A DNA stretch of 64,000 nucleotides from CAJJDF01 sp965657945 (lineage in GTDB: Bacteria > Bacteroidota > Bacteroidia > Flavobacteriales_D > CAJJDF01), in contig CBFHPW010000002.1 in assembly GCA_965657945.1 (NCBI GenBank), forward strand, positions 1-64,000, read 5' to 3'. The translations under genes were made by a program, and so were the position numbers. The notes under the pieces are model-generated. The model was not told the DNA's origin, made no database searches, and saw only the letters and a program-made list of their open reading frames with translations. Shown here one piece after another: positions 1-9,086 of this stretch; the stretch's first letter is position 1; every line of letters starts with the position of its first letter.

Positions 1-137
1 ACAACATAAATGCTGGGTGGGACGGTTTGCACTCAGGAAGGATGGTTCCAGTAGGGTGCTATCCGTTTAAAATGAGGGTCAAATCTTCTGAAGGAACCAT
101 CAAACAAATAGTTGGTGAAATCAACTTGGTAAGATAA
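1..137 (+). CDS. C-terminal end of a T9SS type B (gliding motility-associated CHU_C) sorting domain protein, partial
   Basis: An open frame enters from the left edge and stops with TAA at 135-137. The last 44 residues contain WDGLHSGRMVPVGCYPFKM and end in a short beta strand before the stop (GEINLVR). This matches the end of the gliding motility-associated C-terminal domain: a WDG turn, a P-x-G-x-Y strand and a final hydrophobic strand. In Bacteroidetes this domain directs large secreted or surface proteins through the type IX secretion system. The rest of the protein lies outside the window, so its cargo function is unknown. It converges on recX with one base between the two stop codons and no obvious terminator. 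Confidence 0.75.
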   Translation, partial: NINAGWDGLHSGRMVPVGCYPFKMRVKSSEGTIKQIVGEINLVR

Positions 138-138
138 C

Positions 139-591
139 TCACTCGTATTCGTTTAAGTGCTCCCAAACAAGCCCCGACTCAAATCCCTTTTGAATCACAA
201 AAGCAGCAATTTTGCCCTTTTTTTTGAACTCATCCTCCTCCTTTATCTCTCTATTCTTTCGCTCTACCCAGTAGGTTAAGGTTTCAAAATAATCACCTTC
301 CTCAATTTCCTCCATTCCTTTTTTTATACAAAAGTCAGAAATTCTTTTTTGTTTCAACTGAGCTTTAATTTTTACTTTTCCCCACTTTTTTATGTTAAAT
401 TTTCCAGAAACAAAAGCTTCTGCAAATCTTTGTTCGTTTAAAAAATCTTCTTGAATTAACCGCGTAATCACCTCGTTCACCTCATTCTTATGCAATCCGA
501 GTTTGTACAACTTATCGGTTACTTCTTGGTGACTACGTTCTTGATAGGCACAATAGTTTTTGAGTTTTTCGGTGGCTAATTCTAAATTCAC
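139..591 (-). CDS. recX: Regulatory protein RecX
   Basis: RecX family protein, which binds RecA filaments and modulates recombination and SOS induction. Diagnostic text is KLKNYCAYQERSHQEV followed by LIQEDFLNEQRFAEAFV and a WGKVKIKAQLKQKRIS helix, the usual three-helix RecX repeats. The frame stays open upstream to 702, but that extension adds a hydrophobic stretch foreign to RecX and overlaps the divergent gene starting at 681. I therefore chose the GTG at 589-591, giving 150 residues, the usual family length, with AxEKLxxYC close to the N-terminus. The exact start is inferred. Confidence 0.85.
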   Translation of the reverse strand: MNLELATEKLKNYCAYQERSHQEVTDKLYKLGLHKNEVNEVITRLIQEDFLNEQRFAEAFVSGKFNIKKWGKVKIKAQLKQKRISDFCIKKGMEEIEEGDYFETLTYWVERKNREIKEEDEFKKKGKIAAFVIQKGFESGLVWEHLNEYE

Positions 592-654
592 AGATAAATA
601 GAGTGTTATTAAAAAGAAGAACGATAAGAAAGCTACAAGATTATTTCTTACTTT

Positions 655-662
655 TATCTTGC
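655..662 (+). promoter_or_regulatory. Possible -7 promoter element for the DegT aminotransferase gene
   Basis: TATCTTGC, one base from the Bacteroidetes -7 consensus TAnnTTTG, lies 18 bases before the ATG at 681 in the gap between the divergent recX and aminotransferase genes. No clear -33 TTG is seen at proper spacing. Confidence 0.3.
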
Positions 663-680
663 TAAAAATACGATAAAAAA

Positions 681-1895
681 ATGATTCCATTCTCACCTCC
701 AAGAATAGACCAAAAAATAATTGACGAAGTAATTGATACGCTTCAATCGGGTTGGATTACAACAGGGCCAAAGACTTTGAAATTTGAAAACGAACTAAGT
801 AATTACTGCGGAAATCCAGCTACTGTTTGTGTGAGCGCAGCCACTCCCGGAATTCAACTTTTACTTAGCTGGATGGGAATTGGAGAAGGTGACGAAGTCA
901 TCATTCCTGCTTACACATACTGCGCTACGGCTAATGTGGTTGTACACAGCGGTGCCAAACTGGTGATGGTGGACGTAAATGAAGCCGATTTCAATATAAA
1001 TGTGCAAAAAATAAAAGAGGCGATTACAGAAAACACCAAAATAATTATGCCGGTAGATATCGCGGGACTACCATGCGATTACAACGAAATTTACGCACTT
1101 ATTAATTCACCAGCAGTTAAGAGTTTGTTTAAACCTAGAAACGAAATCCAAAAAAAATTGGGACGAATTGCTGTGGTTTCGGATTCGGCTCATAGTATTG
1201 GGGCGGTGTATCATGGAAAAAGAGCAGGAAGTCTTGCGGATGTATCAGTTTTTTCATTTCATGCCGTAAAAAACCTATCCACTGCAGAAGGAGGAGCGAT
1301 TGCCTTGAACATGCCAGAGCCATTTGATAATGAGGAATTAAGAAAAAAACTAAAAACCATGTCGCTGCATGGTCAAAGCAAAGATGCCTTTAGCAAAATG
1401 CAACTGGGCGCTTGGCGCTACGATGTGGTAGAATCTGGTTTTAAATGCAACATGACGGATATTCAAGCCTCCATGGGATTAGTAGAACTGGCGCGTTACG
1501 AAGGAAATCTGGCAAGGCGAAAAGAAATAATGACTCGATATAACGAGGCTTTTTCTGAATATAGTTGGGCAAAAACTCCAGTCTTCGAACAAACGAACAA
1601 AACAGGATCTTTTCACCTTTATTTATTCAGAGTCAATGGAATATCGGAAACTGAAAGAGACCTCATAATACAGGAAATATCAGAAAGACAAGTCGCAGTA
1701 AATGTTCATTATCTTCCAATTCCAATGCTCACTGCCTTTAAAGAAAATTACTCCATTGCGAAATTTCCACAAACCTACTCCAACTATGCCTGCGAAATTA
1801 GTTTACCAGTATATTTTACATTAACAAACGAACAAATAGATAGAGTGACCAAAACCGTAATTGAATCGGTTGAAAAAATCATACAAACAAAATAA
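681..1895 (+). CDS. DegT/DnrJ/EryC1/StrS family PLP-dependent aminotransferase
   Basis: A 404-residue aminotransferase of the sugar-aminotransferase class that acts on nucleotide-linked keto-sugars in polysaccharide or glycan synthesis. The N-terminus IPFSPPRID and the segment GWITTGPKTLKFE are typical. SDSAHSIGA (about residues 167-175) supplies the Asp that contacts the PLP ring nitrogen, and FHAVKNLSTAEGGA (about 193-206) supplies the Schiff-base Lys197. Length is normal. The sugar substrate cannot be read from the sequence. The S8 protease gene follows after 10 bases on the same strand, so they may be co-transcribed although no functional link is obvious. Confidence 0.9.
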   Translation: MIPFSPPRIDQKIIDEVIDTLQSGWITTGPKTLKFENELSNYCGNPATVCVSAATPGIQLLLSWMGIGEGDEVIIPAYTYCATANVVVHSGAKLVMVDVNEADFNINVQKIKEAITENTKIIMPVDIAGLPCDYNEIYALINSPAVKSLFKPRNEIQKKLGRIAVVSDSAHSIGAVYHGKRAGSLADVSVFSFHAVKNLSTAEGGAIALNMPEPFDNEELRKKLKTMSLHGQSKDAFSKMQLGAWRYDVVESGFKCNMTDIQASMGLVELARYEGNLARRKEIMTRYNEAFSEYSWAKTPVFEQTNKTGSFHLYLFRVNGISETERDLIIQEISERQVAVNVHYLPIPMLTAFKENYSIAKFPQTYSNYACEISLPVYFTLTNEQIDRVTKTVIESVEKIIQTK

Positions 1896-1905
1896 TACAC
1901 CCATT

Positions 1906-3510
1906 ATGAAAAGCAGTTATATCCTCACTTCCATTTTCCTGATGTGTTCGCTCATTGGACAATCTCAAACAAAAGATGTAACTTCTTATGATGAGAAAAT
2001 ATTGAATTGGCAATCGAAAAATATTTCCAGAAAAATGATGGGAACCAATACCTACAAGGCCTACGAAGAGCTACTGACAGGTAAAACTCCCAAAAAAAAT
2101 ATTGTAGTGGCCGTGATAGATGCTGGAATCGATGTGAATCATGAAGACTTAAAAGACAACATTTGGGTAAATAAGAACGAAATTCCAGGAAACGGATTAG
2201 ACGATGACAACAATGGATATATTGACGATATTCATGGCTGGAATTTTCTTGGAAACTCCAAAGGAGAGAATATTGACAAAGCTCCTTTAGAAATTACGCG
2301 TTTGTATCGAGAATTAAATAAAAAATTCCAGAATAAATCGGAAACGGAAATTCAGGAGTCTGAAAAGAAAGACTTTGCTGAATACCACAAAATGAAAGTG
2401 GAGATAACAAATAAACAGAAAGAGGCCGAAGAACAGTTTATACAAATGGAACAGATTCATATTTTTATTTCTGACCTATACGATTCGTTGGGAAGAATGG
2501 AAAATGCCACTGTCTCTACTATTGATGAAGTAAAAAACACTACGACCACGAGTAAACTCTCAAAAAAACTGAAAAGAAAACTACTTTTTTACGCAAAACT
2601 AGGACTTACCAAACAAGGCATGAAGGAAGCGAGCGATCATTTTGAAGCAGAGAAATCGGCTTACTACAATCTTGAATTTACTCCTCGGGCAGATATTATA
2701 GGTGACAATCCAGATGACATTACTGACTATAAATATGGCAATAATGACGTAACTGGCCCTGATGCTTTTCACGGTACTTTTTGCGCAGGAATTATTGGTG
2801 CAAGCCAAAAAAACTCTTTGGGTATTGATGGAATCGCAAACAATGTTTCTCTCATGTCGTTGCGAGCCGTGCCCAATGGAGATGAATACGACAAGGACAT
2901 TGCTTTAGCCATTAGATACGCAGTAGACAATGGTGCCAAAGTAATTAATATGAGTTTTGGAAAATCCTATACCGCAAACAAAGGAATGGTAGATGATGCA
3001 TTTAAATATGCCGAAGAAAACGGTGTCCTTTTGGTTCATGCAGCAGGAAACGACAACAAAAACATTGATTCTTCTCCCAACTTTCCGAGTGACATACTTC
3101 TCGACAATTCGAAAGTAAACAACCTCGTTTGTGTGGGTGCCTCTACATTTCATACCAAAAAGAAATTACCCGCTGATTTTTCAAATTTTGGTAACGAAAA
3201 CGTAGATATTTTTGCTCCTGGACAAGATGTAGTATCGACCGATGTGAAAAGCAAATACCAAGTATCGCAAGGCACTAGCTTCGCAGCTCCTGTAGTAAGT
3301 GGTGTGGCTGCTTTGGTTTGGAGTTACTACCCTGATCTAACGGCCGTACAAATGAAGGAAATTCTTATAAAGTCGGCTACCAACAAAGGAAAGAAAAAGG
3401 TAAAAACCCCTGGCTCCAAAAAGAAGGTGAGATTTAGAGAACTATCTGTAAGTGATGGTGTTGTTAATACTTACAACGCACTCAAACTAGCAGAGGAAAT
3501 GAGTAAATAA
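1906..3510 (+). CDS. Secreted S8 family (subtilisin-like) serine peptidase
   Basis: A 534-residue subtilase. The ATG at 1906 starts a clear signal peptide (MKSSYILTSIFLMCSLIGQS); the 15 residues upstream in frame lack signal character. Catalytic residues are Asp72 in VVAVIDAGIDVNHED, His289 in FHGTFCAGIIGA and Ser458 in GTSFAAPVVSG, with the oxyanion Asn in VHAAGND. Between Asp and His there are about 217 residues, far more than in subtilisin. This insert contains LDDDNNGYIDDIHGWNF, frequent in Bacteroidetes subtilases, and a charged, probably coiled-coil stretch. No T9SS C-terminal sorting domain is visible, so the protein is probably periplasmic or exported by an unrecognised signal. Confidence 0.88.
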   Translation: MKSSYILTSIFLMCSLIGQSQTKDVTSYDEKILNWQSKNISRKMMGTNTYKAYEELLTGKTPKKNIVVAVIDAGIDVNHEDLKDNIWVNKNEIPGNGLDDDNNGYIDDIHGWNFLGNSKGENIDKAPLEITRLYRELNKKFQNKSETEIQESEKKDFAEYHKMKVEITNKQKEAEEQFIQMEQIHIFISDLYDSLGRMENATVSTIDEVKNTTTTSKLSKKLKRKLLFYAKLGLTKQGMKEASDHFEAEKSAYYNLEFTPRADIIGDNPDDITDYKYGNNDVTGPDAFHGTFCAGIIGASQKNSLGIDGIANNVSLMSLRAVPNGDEYDKDIALAIRYAVDNGAKVINMSFGKSYTANKGMVDDAFKYAEENGVLLVHAAGNDNKNIDSSPNFPSDILLDNSKVNNLVCVGASTFHTKKKLPADFSNFGNENVDIFAPGQDVVSTDVKSKYQVSQGTSFAAPVVSGVAALVWSYYPDLTAVQMKEILIKSATNKGKKKVKTPGSKKKVRFRELSVSDGVVNTYNALKLAEEMSK

Positions 3511-3548
3511 ACACCGAAAAATCAAATTCCACTCATAGAATGAAAACG

Positions 3549-3583
3549 AAAAAGTGCCTTGAAATATCAAGGCACTTTTTTTT
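3549..3583 (+). terminator. Rho-independent terminator after the S8 peptidase
   Basis: A perfect 13-bp stem (AAAAAGTGCCTTG with CAAGGCACTTTTT, loop AAATAT) followed by T residues. It lies between convergent genes and, with A and T tracts on both sides, can also serve the opposite strand. Confidence 0.9.
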
Positions 3584-3617
3584 GTTTAGCTATTTCGAAA
3601 TTTTCACATCACACAAT

Positions 3618-6176
3618 CTATTCAATTGTATACCTCAGCCCAACGTAAATATTTCGACCAAAAATTGGAGCCCAAACCAATGAGCTATCAAAGTTATTTC
3701 CAAAAGGATTGTCGCTATCCAAAATTGGTCTGTCTTGACGGAAATTAAAGATATTTTCTCCCCCTAAATAGGTCGAAAATTTCTTACTCCATACTTTCGT
3801 GATTTGTGCATTGGACAAAAAGTAAGAAGGCGATTTTTCTCTGTACCGAAATACTTCTGGATTACTTTGGGTGGAGGCGATTCGCTGCTCCCCTATCCAA
3901 TTCAAGGTAAAATCAAACTTCCATTCGCTTTTTGTTTCATAGCCTAAGTTAACAAATGCTCTGTTTCTGGCGACCAACTGTTTCTGGAGTAACACGTCAT
4001 TGTAGGTAGTCTTGATATCGTAATAACGATAGGCCAATCTTATATCTAACAAGGGTAAAAGCTCATAATCCAACTGGACTTGCAAACTGTTGGAATAAGA
4101 AAGTCCTTGTAAGTTGTAAAATGAAATCTCATCGGGATTCTCCCAATCCACTACAATTTGATTTTGGAACTGTGTTCGGTATAAATCCATAGAAATTAAA
4201 CCTTCCCTGCCTGCAATATCAAAATCTCTCACTAGATTTACTCCTACATTCCAAGCTACTTCAGCTTTTAAGCCGTAAGGAGTTTCTTCATTTGAGTTTC
4301 CATTGACAATAATGCTTCTGGAGGTAGCAAACAATCCTTGATTCTCCGCAAAAATATTAGCCGTTCGCTGTCCTCTTCCCGCTGCCAATCTAATAATTGT
4401 TTTCTCATTGAGATCATATTTCATGTGAATCCTTGGAGTAAAGAAAAAACCAAAAAGATTACTATAATCCGCCCGAGCACCCAAAACTGCCTTGAATTTT
4501 TTACCTCCCGAATAGGAATATTCTCCGTAAACTCCCGGTGTTATTTCTACTCTGTCGTAAGAGGTCGTATCTACCGATTCTTTGTAATCATCTACTAAAA
4601 CAGAAGCCCCCACGAAATAAGAATGGTCGGTTGTATTCACTATATTTTGAAAAATAAAATTTGCATATCCAGAAGTCTGTTTTGCCTTATATTGTGTCGT
4701 TCCAAATAATGAATTCTGATTGTAATCTGAGGCTGTGAGTTGAAACCCAAAACTTTTCCCTGGATCTTCTTTGAAGACTTTTCCTGTTTTAAACCATCCT
4801 CTCACTCTGGTAATGTCGGTGGTTGCTCCCCACGGACTCAGCGTATCTATAGTCTGGTCTCTATCAAAATCTATTTGACCAGCGGTATTACTCATACTTA
4901 CTGCCTCAATTCCGATCTGCCCCATCCAGCCAGTTGTATCATTTCGGTATTGCCATCTATTTATTCCAATAAAGTTTTGCATCATAGGCATGTCCAAAAA
5001 CCCGTCAGAATTGACATCATTTTCTGTGGTCCTTACGCTCGAATGAAGTAAGAATCCCGTTGACCATTTGTCGTTCAGTTTGAATTTAAAATTGGTATTA
5101 AACTCCTGTCTTCCACCCTGATTTGCGTATAGATTGACATTGAATTTCTCAGATTCCTCAGGTTTTTTTAATTCTACATTAATTTGCCCAGCAATACTTT
5201 CGTATCCATTCATAACAGAACCAACTCCTTTTGCCAATTGAATACTCTCTATCCAGTCACCCGGTACAAAATTCATCCCATACACCGAGGAAAAACCTCG
5301 AATATCTGGCAATAATTCTTTCGTAATTTGAATATTTGCTCCTGACAACCCTAACATTTGTATTTGTTTCGTTCCTGTTACAGCATCTGTATACGAAACA
5401 TCTACAGAGGGATTGGTCTCAAAGCTCTCGGATAAGTTACAACATGCCGCCTTGGCAAGCTCCTTACGGTTCATACCTTCCATCTTTATTACATTCAATT
5501 TCGATATTTCTATCCCCTTTCTTCTCTCAATTACGGTAAAACCTTTGAGTTTGATACTATTGCTAAGAACAATTTCGATGTTGGATTCATCTGATATTTC
5601 CAGGGTATCGGAGACTGTTCCAACATAACTAATTACAAGTTTTGTTTCTTCCTTACTTTTCTTGATTTCAAAATATCCTTTTTCGTCCGTTGTTGCGCCT
5701 TTCATGGTTTCGAGCCAAAAAACATTTGCACTGAACACGGGTATTTTCCTCCCATTTTTACCAATTTCCAGCACTCTGCCTTTCAGTTTCAAACTTTCTG
5801 GCATAGCTGACACTGATTCAGTTTCGGGTTGGTGAGCAGTTTTCACCTCTTCATCTCGGTATTTACAGCATCCGTGAACATTATCGTACTCTTCTTGAGT
5901 AGCTTTTACGAGTTCGGTATCGTGACCCACTTTGGCAATTTTTTTATGTAATTCGATTAATTTTACGAACGAACTGTCGTAGGTAATACTGAGGATGAGG
6001 GAATTCACATCCCACTCTGCCGAGGAAACACCTTTTACTCTCACTGCTTGTTCTATTCTTTCTTTGCACATTCCGCACACTCCATCTACAAAAAAAGTAG
6101 TGGATACGGTTTGTGAAATAGATTGATTTGTCAAGAATAGCGACAAAATCAATCCGATTAATTTGATTGTTTTCAT
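3618..6176 (-). CDS. TonB-dependent receptor with N-terminal heavy-metal-associated (HMA) domain
   Basis: An 852-residue outer-membrane receptor. Domain order: signal peptide (1-21), an HMA-like fold (about 24-90) with metal-binding Cys34 and Cys37 in VCGMCKERIEQA, an added HGCC motif (101-104), a CarboxypepD-like beta domain (about 128-212), a plug (about 240-355; GVGSVMNGYESIAGQINVE), then the 22-strand barrel ending in an aromatic-rich C-terminus (GRNIYVGLRYTIE). The pair CxxC plus CC suggests a soft metal such as copper. The upstream gene on the same strand, 73 bases away, encodes a Cys-rich HYC_CC_PP protein, supporting a metal-related operon. HMA domains are usually separate proteins, so this fusion is notable. 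Direction of metal transport is inferred. Confidence 0.88.
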   Translation of the reverse strand: MKTIKLIGLILSLFLTNQSISQTVSTTFFVDGVCGMCKERIEQAVRVKGVSSAEWDVNSLILSITYDSSFVKLIELHKKIAKVGHDTELVKATQEEYDNVHGCCKYRDEEVKTAHQPETESVSAMPESLKLKGRVLEIGKNGRKIPVFSANVFWLETMKGATTDEKGYFEIKKSKEETKLVISYVGTVSDTLEISDESNIEIVLSNSIKLKGFTVIERRKGIEISKLNVIKMEGMNRKELAKAACCNLSESFETNPSVDVSYTDAVTGTKQIQMLGLSGANIQITKELLPDIRGFSSVYGMNFVPGDWIESIQLAKGVGSVMNGYESIAGQINVELKKPEESEKFNVNLYANQGGRQEFNTNFKFKLNDKWSTGFLLHSSVRTTENDVNSDGFLDMPMMQNFIGINRWQYRNDTTGWMGQIGIEAVSMSNTAGQIDFDRDQTIDTLSPWGATTDITRVRGWFKTGKVFKEDPGKSFGFQLTASDYNQNSLFGTTQYKAKQTSGYANFIFQNIVNTTDHSYFVGASVLVDDYKESVDTTSYDRVEITPGVYGEYSYSGGKKFKAVLGARADYSNLFGFFFTPRIHMKYDLNEKTIIRLAAGRGQRTANIFAENQGLFATSRSIIVNGNSNEETPYGLKAEVAWNVGVNLVRDFDIAGREGLISMDLYRTQFQNQIVVDWENPDEISFYNLQGLSYSNSLQVQLDYELLPLLDIRLAYRYYDIKTTYNDVLLQKQLVARNRAFVNLGYETKSEWKFDFTLNWIGEQRIASTQSNPEVFRYREKSPSYFLSNAQITKVWSKKFSTYLGGENIFNFRQDRPILDSDNPFGNNFDSSLVWAPIFGRNIYVGLRYTIE

Positions 6177-6249
6177 TTTCTGATTTGTTTAAGTTGAAAT
6201 TTTATTTAATAAATTTTCACTTTCTGTAAAAGAAAGTCTCCTTAAAAAA

Positions 6250-6708
6250 TCACAGTAAATAAGTTTGAAATAAGGCGAGTTGCCTGAGATTAGAAATGGG
6301 GGGTTTTTCTTGTGTAAAATCACACAAAAATGGATCGCCATCGCGCTTAACTGCATTGAGCTGAAAGGAAGCAAAAATGAGTAACGGAATTATCAATTCC
6401 ATTTCTCCCTCACCCAAATTGAAATCCTGACTTACATTGATTTCGGCCTCACCCGATTTGCAGCAATCACTTCGATCCGTTTTGCTCGTTTGCGAATCGC
6501 AAACTAAATTGTGACTCGCTTCACAACATGATTTTTTTTCAACTTTTGTTTCTCGATGCTCACAAACTAATTCCGAACCAGAGATACTCCAATCCACAAT
6601 TTCTCCTTCGCAATAATGAAAATCTACCGACAAACCGACCGATGCAGTCAGCATCCAGAATGCTAAAAACAGGGAGATCGATTTTATTAGGTACGAGTTT
6701 CTTATCAT
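6250..6708 (-). CDS. HYC_CC_PP family small exported protein
   Basis: A 152-residue protein with an N-terminal hydrophobic export segment (about 8-27) and the motifs that name this Bacteroidetes family: His-Tyr-Cys at 31-33, Cys-Cys at 61-62 (and again at 82-83) and Pro-Pro at 136-137. Four further cysteines (49, 70, 129 and the HYC Cys) make it Cys-rich. The family is poorly characterised. It sits directly upstream of the HMA-bearing TonB receptor on the same strand, which suggests a periplasmic metal-handling partner. A -7-like TAACTTTG lies just upstream on the minus strand. Confidence 0.8.
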   Translation of the reverse strand: MIRNSYLIKSISLFLAFWMLTASVGLSVDFHYCEGEIVDWSISGSELVCEHRETKVEKKSCCEASHNLVCDSQTSKTDRSDCCKSGEAEINVSQDFNLGEGEMELIIPLLIFASFQLNAVKRDGDPFLCDFTQEKPPISNLRQLALFQTYLL

Positions 6709-6716
6709 GGCTGCTA

Positions 6717-6724
6717 CAAAGTTA
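6717..6724 (-). promoter_or_regulatory. Possible -7 element for the HYC_CC_PP / HMA-receptor operon
   Basis: On the minus strand the sequence reads TAACTTTG, an exact fit to TAnnTTTG, 8 bases upstream of the ATG at 6708. Transcription from it would give an almost leaderless mRNA. No good -33 TTG is placed correctly, so this may be chance. Confidence 0.35.
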
Positions 6725-6772
6725 AGGAAAAAAACAAAACGAGATTCTGAACTGCTTTACTTAACAAATAAA

Positions 6773-7426
6773 TTACGACAATTCCACCAAGCCAGCAATA
6801 GTTCCTTTTGGGTCTTGGGCACTAAACACATAGCTACCAGCAACTAAAACATCGGCACCGGCTTCTAGGAGTTTTGGGGCTGTCTCAGAATTTACACCTC
6901 CATCAATTTCTATCAAGGCTTTAGAACCAGATTCAGCAATCATTTTTCCTAACTTCTTTACTTTCTTGTAGGTGTTTTCGATGAATTTTTGCCCTCCAAA
7001 ACCAGGATTCACAGACATTAAACAAACCAAGTCAATATCAGCTATTATATCTTCGAGCAATGAAATATTTGTGTGAGGATTAAGAGCGACACCTGCTTTC
7101 ATTCCGGCAGCATGTATGGCTTGAACGGTGCGATGTAAATGATCGCAAGCCTCAATATGAACAGTAAGTATTTCGGCACCATAATCGGCAAACTTTTGAA
7201 TAAACTGATCTGGATTTACAATCATCAAATGAACATCTAACGGCTTTTTGGCATGTTTTTGAATTTGTTTCAATACCGGAAAACCAAATGAAATATTGGG
7301 GACGAAAACTCCGTCCATGATATCAATATGGAACCATTGAGCTTTGCTTTCGTTCACCATTTCTACTTCAGATTGAAGATTTCCAAAATCTGCTGCTAAA
7401 ATTGAAGGGGCAATAAGATGTGACAT
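6773..7426 (-). CDS. rpe: Ribulose-phosphate 3-epimerase
   Basis: A 217-residue TIM-barrel enzyme interconverting ribulose 5-phosphate and xylulose 5-phosphate in the pentose phosphate pathway. It starts with the family signature IAPSILAADFGNL. The metal ligands and acid/base residues are His33 and Asp35 in FHIDIMDG, His66 in DVHLMI and Asp175 in IEIDGGVN. The phosphate-binding glycines in NPGFGGQKF are present. Length is standard. It is transcribed divergently from the FAD dehydrogenase gene; the shared 106-bp gap carries TAnnTTTG-like elements on both strands. Confidence 0.97.
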   Translation of the reverse strand: MSHLIAPSILAADFGNLQSEVEMVNESKAQWFHIDIMDGVFVPNISFGFPVLKQIQKHAKKPLDVHLMIVNPDQFIQKFADYGAEILTVHIEACDHLHRTVQAIHAAGMKAGVALNPHTNISLLEDIIADIDLVCLMSVNPGFGGQKFIENTYKKVKKLGKMIAESGSKALIEIDGGVNSETAPKLLEAGADVLVAGSYVFSAQDPKGTIAGLVELS

Positions 7427-7447
7427 ACTATTTCTGTTTTGTATTAA

Positions 7448-7503
7448 GTAAGTAATTCGCCTGCTTTTGTAAAGATTAGAATTACCTTTGTTTAATTACT
7501 TAC
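7448..7503. promoter_or_regulatory. Inverted repeat and -7 elements between rpe and the FAD dehydrogenase gene
   Basis: GTAAGTAATT (7448-7457) and AATTACTTAC (7494-7503) are a perfect 10-bp inverted repeat. Between the arms lies TACCTTTG (7483-7490), an exact -7 element for the plus-strand gene. Overlapping the right arm by one base is CAAAAGTA (7503-7510), which reads TACTTTTG on the minus strand towards rpe. The arms could be an operator shared by both promoters. Confidence 0.35.
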
Positions 7504-7532
7504 AAAAGTAATGAAAATACACTGACAAAGCC

Positions 7533-9086
7533 ATGCAAAAAGAAATAGAAATTACCCTTGCTCCGCATAAGAACGACATTGAGAATATAAAACGCATATC
7601 TGCTTCAACTCTTAAGATTAATATCGAGAGAATTAAAACTATAAGAGTAGTAAAAAGATCCATTGATGCTAGAAAAGCGAAGCCCTTTTACCGTTTGCGT
7701 TTGCTCGTATTTATTGATGAAAAAGCTCCTAAAAATGATTTTGAGCCTAATTTTCAAGAAGGGGAATTAGGGGAGCAAGTGATTATTGTGGGAGCTGGAC
7801 CTGCTGGTCTATTTGCAGGTATACGAGCGCTAGAACTGGGTTTGAAACCTATTATTGTTGACCGAGGGAAAGACGTAAAAAACAGAAGAAGAGATTTAGC
7901 GGCAATCAACAAAGAGCACATTGTCAACCCAGAATCAAACTACTGTTTTGGTGAAGGTGGAGCCGGAACCTACTCTGATGGAAAACTCTATACTCGCTCC
8001 AAAAAGAGAGGCGATGTAAAAAAAATATTGGAAACTCTTGTAGCTTTTGGAGCAGACACCGACATACTTGCTAATGCGCATCCGCATATTGGAACTAATA
8101 AATTACCTCAAATAATCGTTGCCATGAGAGAAGCTATAATTACTCACGGTGGAGAAGTTCAATTCGACAGTAAAATGACGGATTTATTGATTAAAAATGG
8201 AGCTGTTGAGGGGATTGAAATTAACGGAACTAGAACCATAAAGGCAAAAAAAATAATCTTAGCGACCGGTCATTCCGCGAGAGACATTTACTACTTATTG
8301 GACAGAAAGAAGATTGCCATCGAATTCAAACCCTTTGCATTGGGAGTGAGAGTTGAACACCCTCAAAACATGATTGATAAAATCCAATACAAAACCGAAG
8401 AAAGAGGTGAGTTTTTACCTCCTTCTTCTTATCAATTGGTGTGCAACACAAAAGAAAGAGGTGTGTTTTCTTTTTGTATGTGTCCAGGAGGAATTGTAGC
8501 GCCTTGTGCTACTTCACCTGGCGAAGTTGTGACAAACGGATGGTCGCCCAGTAAACGTAATAATCCGTTTGCCAACTCGGGAATCGTAACAGAAGTGAAA
8601 GAAAGTGACGTAAGCGATTTTGCTCACGAAGGAGCACTAAAAGGGTTGAAATTTCAGGAAAAAATAGAAAAAAAATGTTGGGAAGCAGCTGGTAAAACTC
8701 AATCTGTACCTGCTCAAAGATTAGTAGATTTCATGCAAGATAGAAAATCACTTGATTTACCTGCATCGAGCTACATCCCCGGAATTACTTCAGTCGAACT
8801 GAAAGAGGTGTTACCTGATTTTGTTGTCCGTAACTTAAGAAAAGCTTTTCTAGAATTTGAATCCAAAATGAAAGGGTTTCTTACCAATGAAGCGGTGTTA
8901 CATGCACCCGAATCCAGGACTTCTTCACCGGTTCGGATTCCTAGAAACAAAGACAGCTTTGAGCATATAGAAATCAAAGGACTCTATCCTTGTGCAGAGG
9001 GTGCGGGATATGCTGGCGGGATCGTTTCGGCTGCTATTGACGGACAAAAATGTGTAGAAAAAATAATGGAATCTAAAGAGATGTAA
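7533..9086 (+). CDS. FAD-dependent dehydrogenase (COG2509-like)
   Basis: A 517-residue flavoprotein. An N-terminal domain of about 80 residues precedes the FAD-binding Rossmann motif VGAGPAGLFAG (86-96). Further hallmarks are FGEGGAGTYSDGKLYTR, HPHIGTNKLP and the C-terminal GLYPCAEGAGYAGGIVSAA, which binds the flavin end. This matches the widespread but uncharacterised family of FAD-dependent dehydrogenases grouped as COG2509. The substrate is unknown; the conserved CMCPGG and SPSKRNNPFANSG segments probably line the active site. The 3' end overlaps the convergent NadR-like gene by 14 bases. Confidence 0.85.
   Translation: MQKEIEITLAPHKNDIENIKRISASTLKINIERIKTIRVVKRSIDARKAKPFYRLRLLVFIDEKAPKNDFEPNFQEGELGEQVIIVGAGPAGLFAGIRALELGLKPIIVDRGKDVKNRRRDLAAINKEHIVNPESNYCFGEGGAGTYSDGKLYTRSKKRGDVKKILETLVAFGADTDILANAHPHIGTNKLPQIIVAMREAIITHGGEVQFDSKMTDLLIKNGAVEGIEINGTRTIKAKKIILATGHSARDIYYLLDRKKIAIEFKPFALGVRVEHPQNMIDKIQYKTEERGEFLPPSSYQLVCNTKERGVFSFCMCPGGIVAPCATSPGEVVTNGWSPSKRNNPFANSGIVTEVKESDVSDFAHEGALKGLKFQEKIEKKCWEAAGKTQSVPAQRLVDFMQDRKSLDLPASSYIPGITSVELKEVLPDFVVRNLRKAFLEFESKMKGFLTNEAVLHAPESRTSSPVRIPRNKDSFEHIEIKGLYPCAEGAGYAGGIVSAAIDGQKCVEKIMESKEM

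Noticed and set aside
592..702. N-terminal extension of recX with a hydrophobic segment
   Set aside because: It overlaps the start of the divergent aminotransferase gene and is not part of RecX; a GTG at 591 gives a normal protein.
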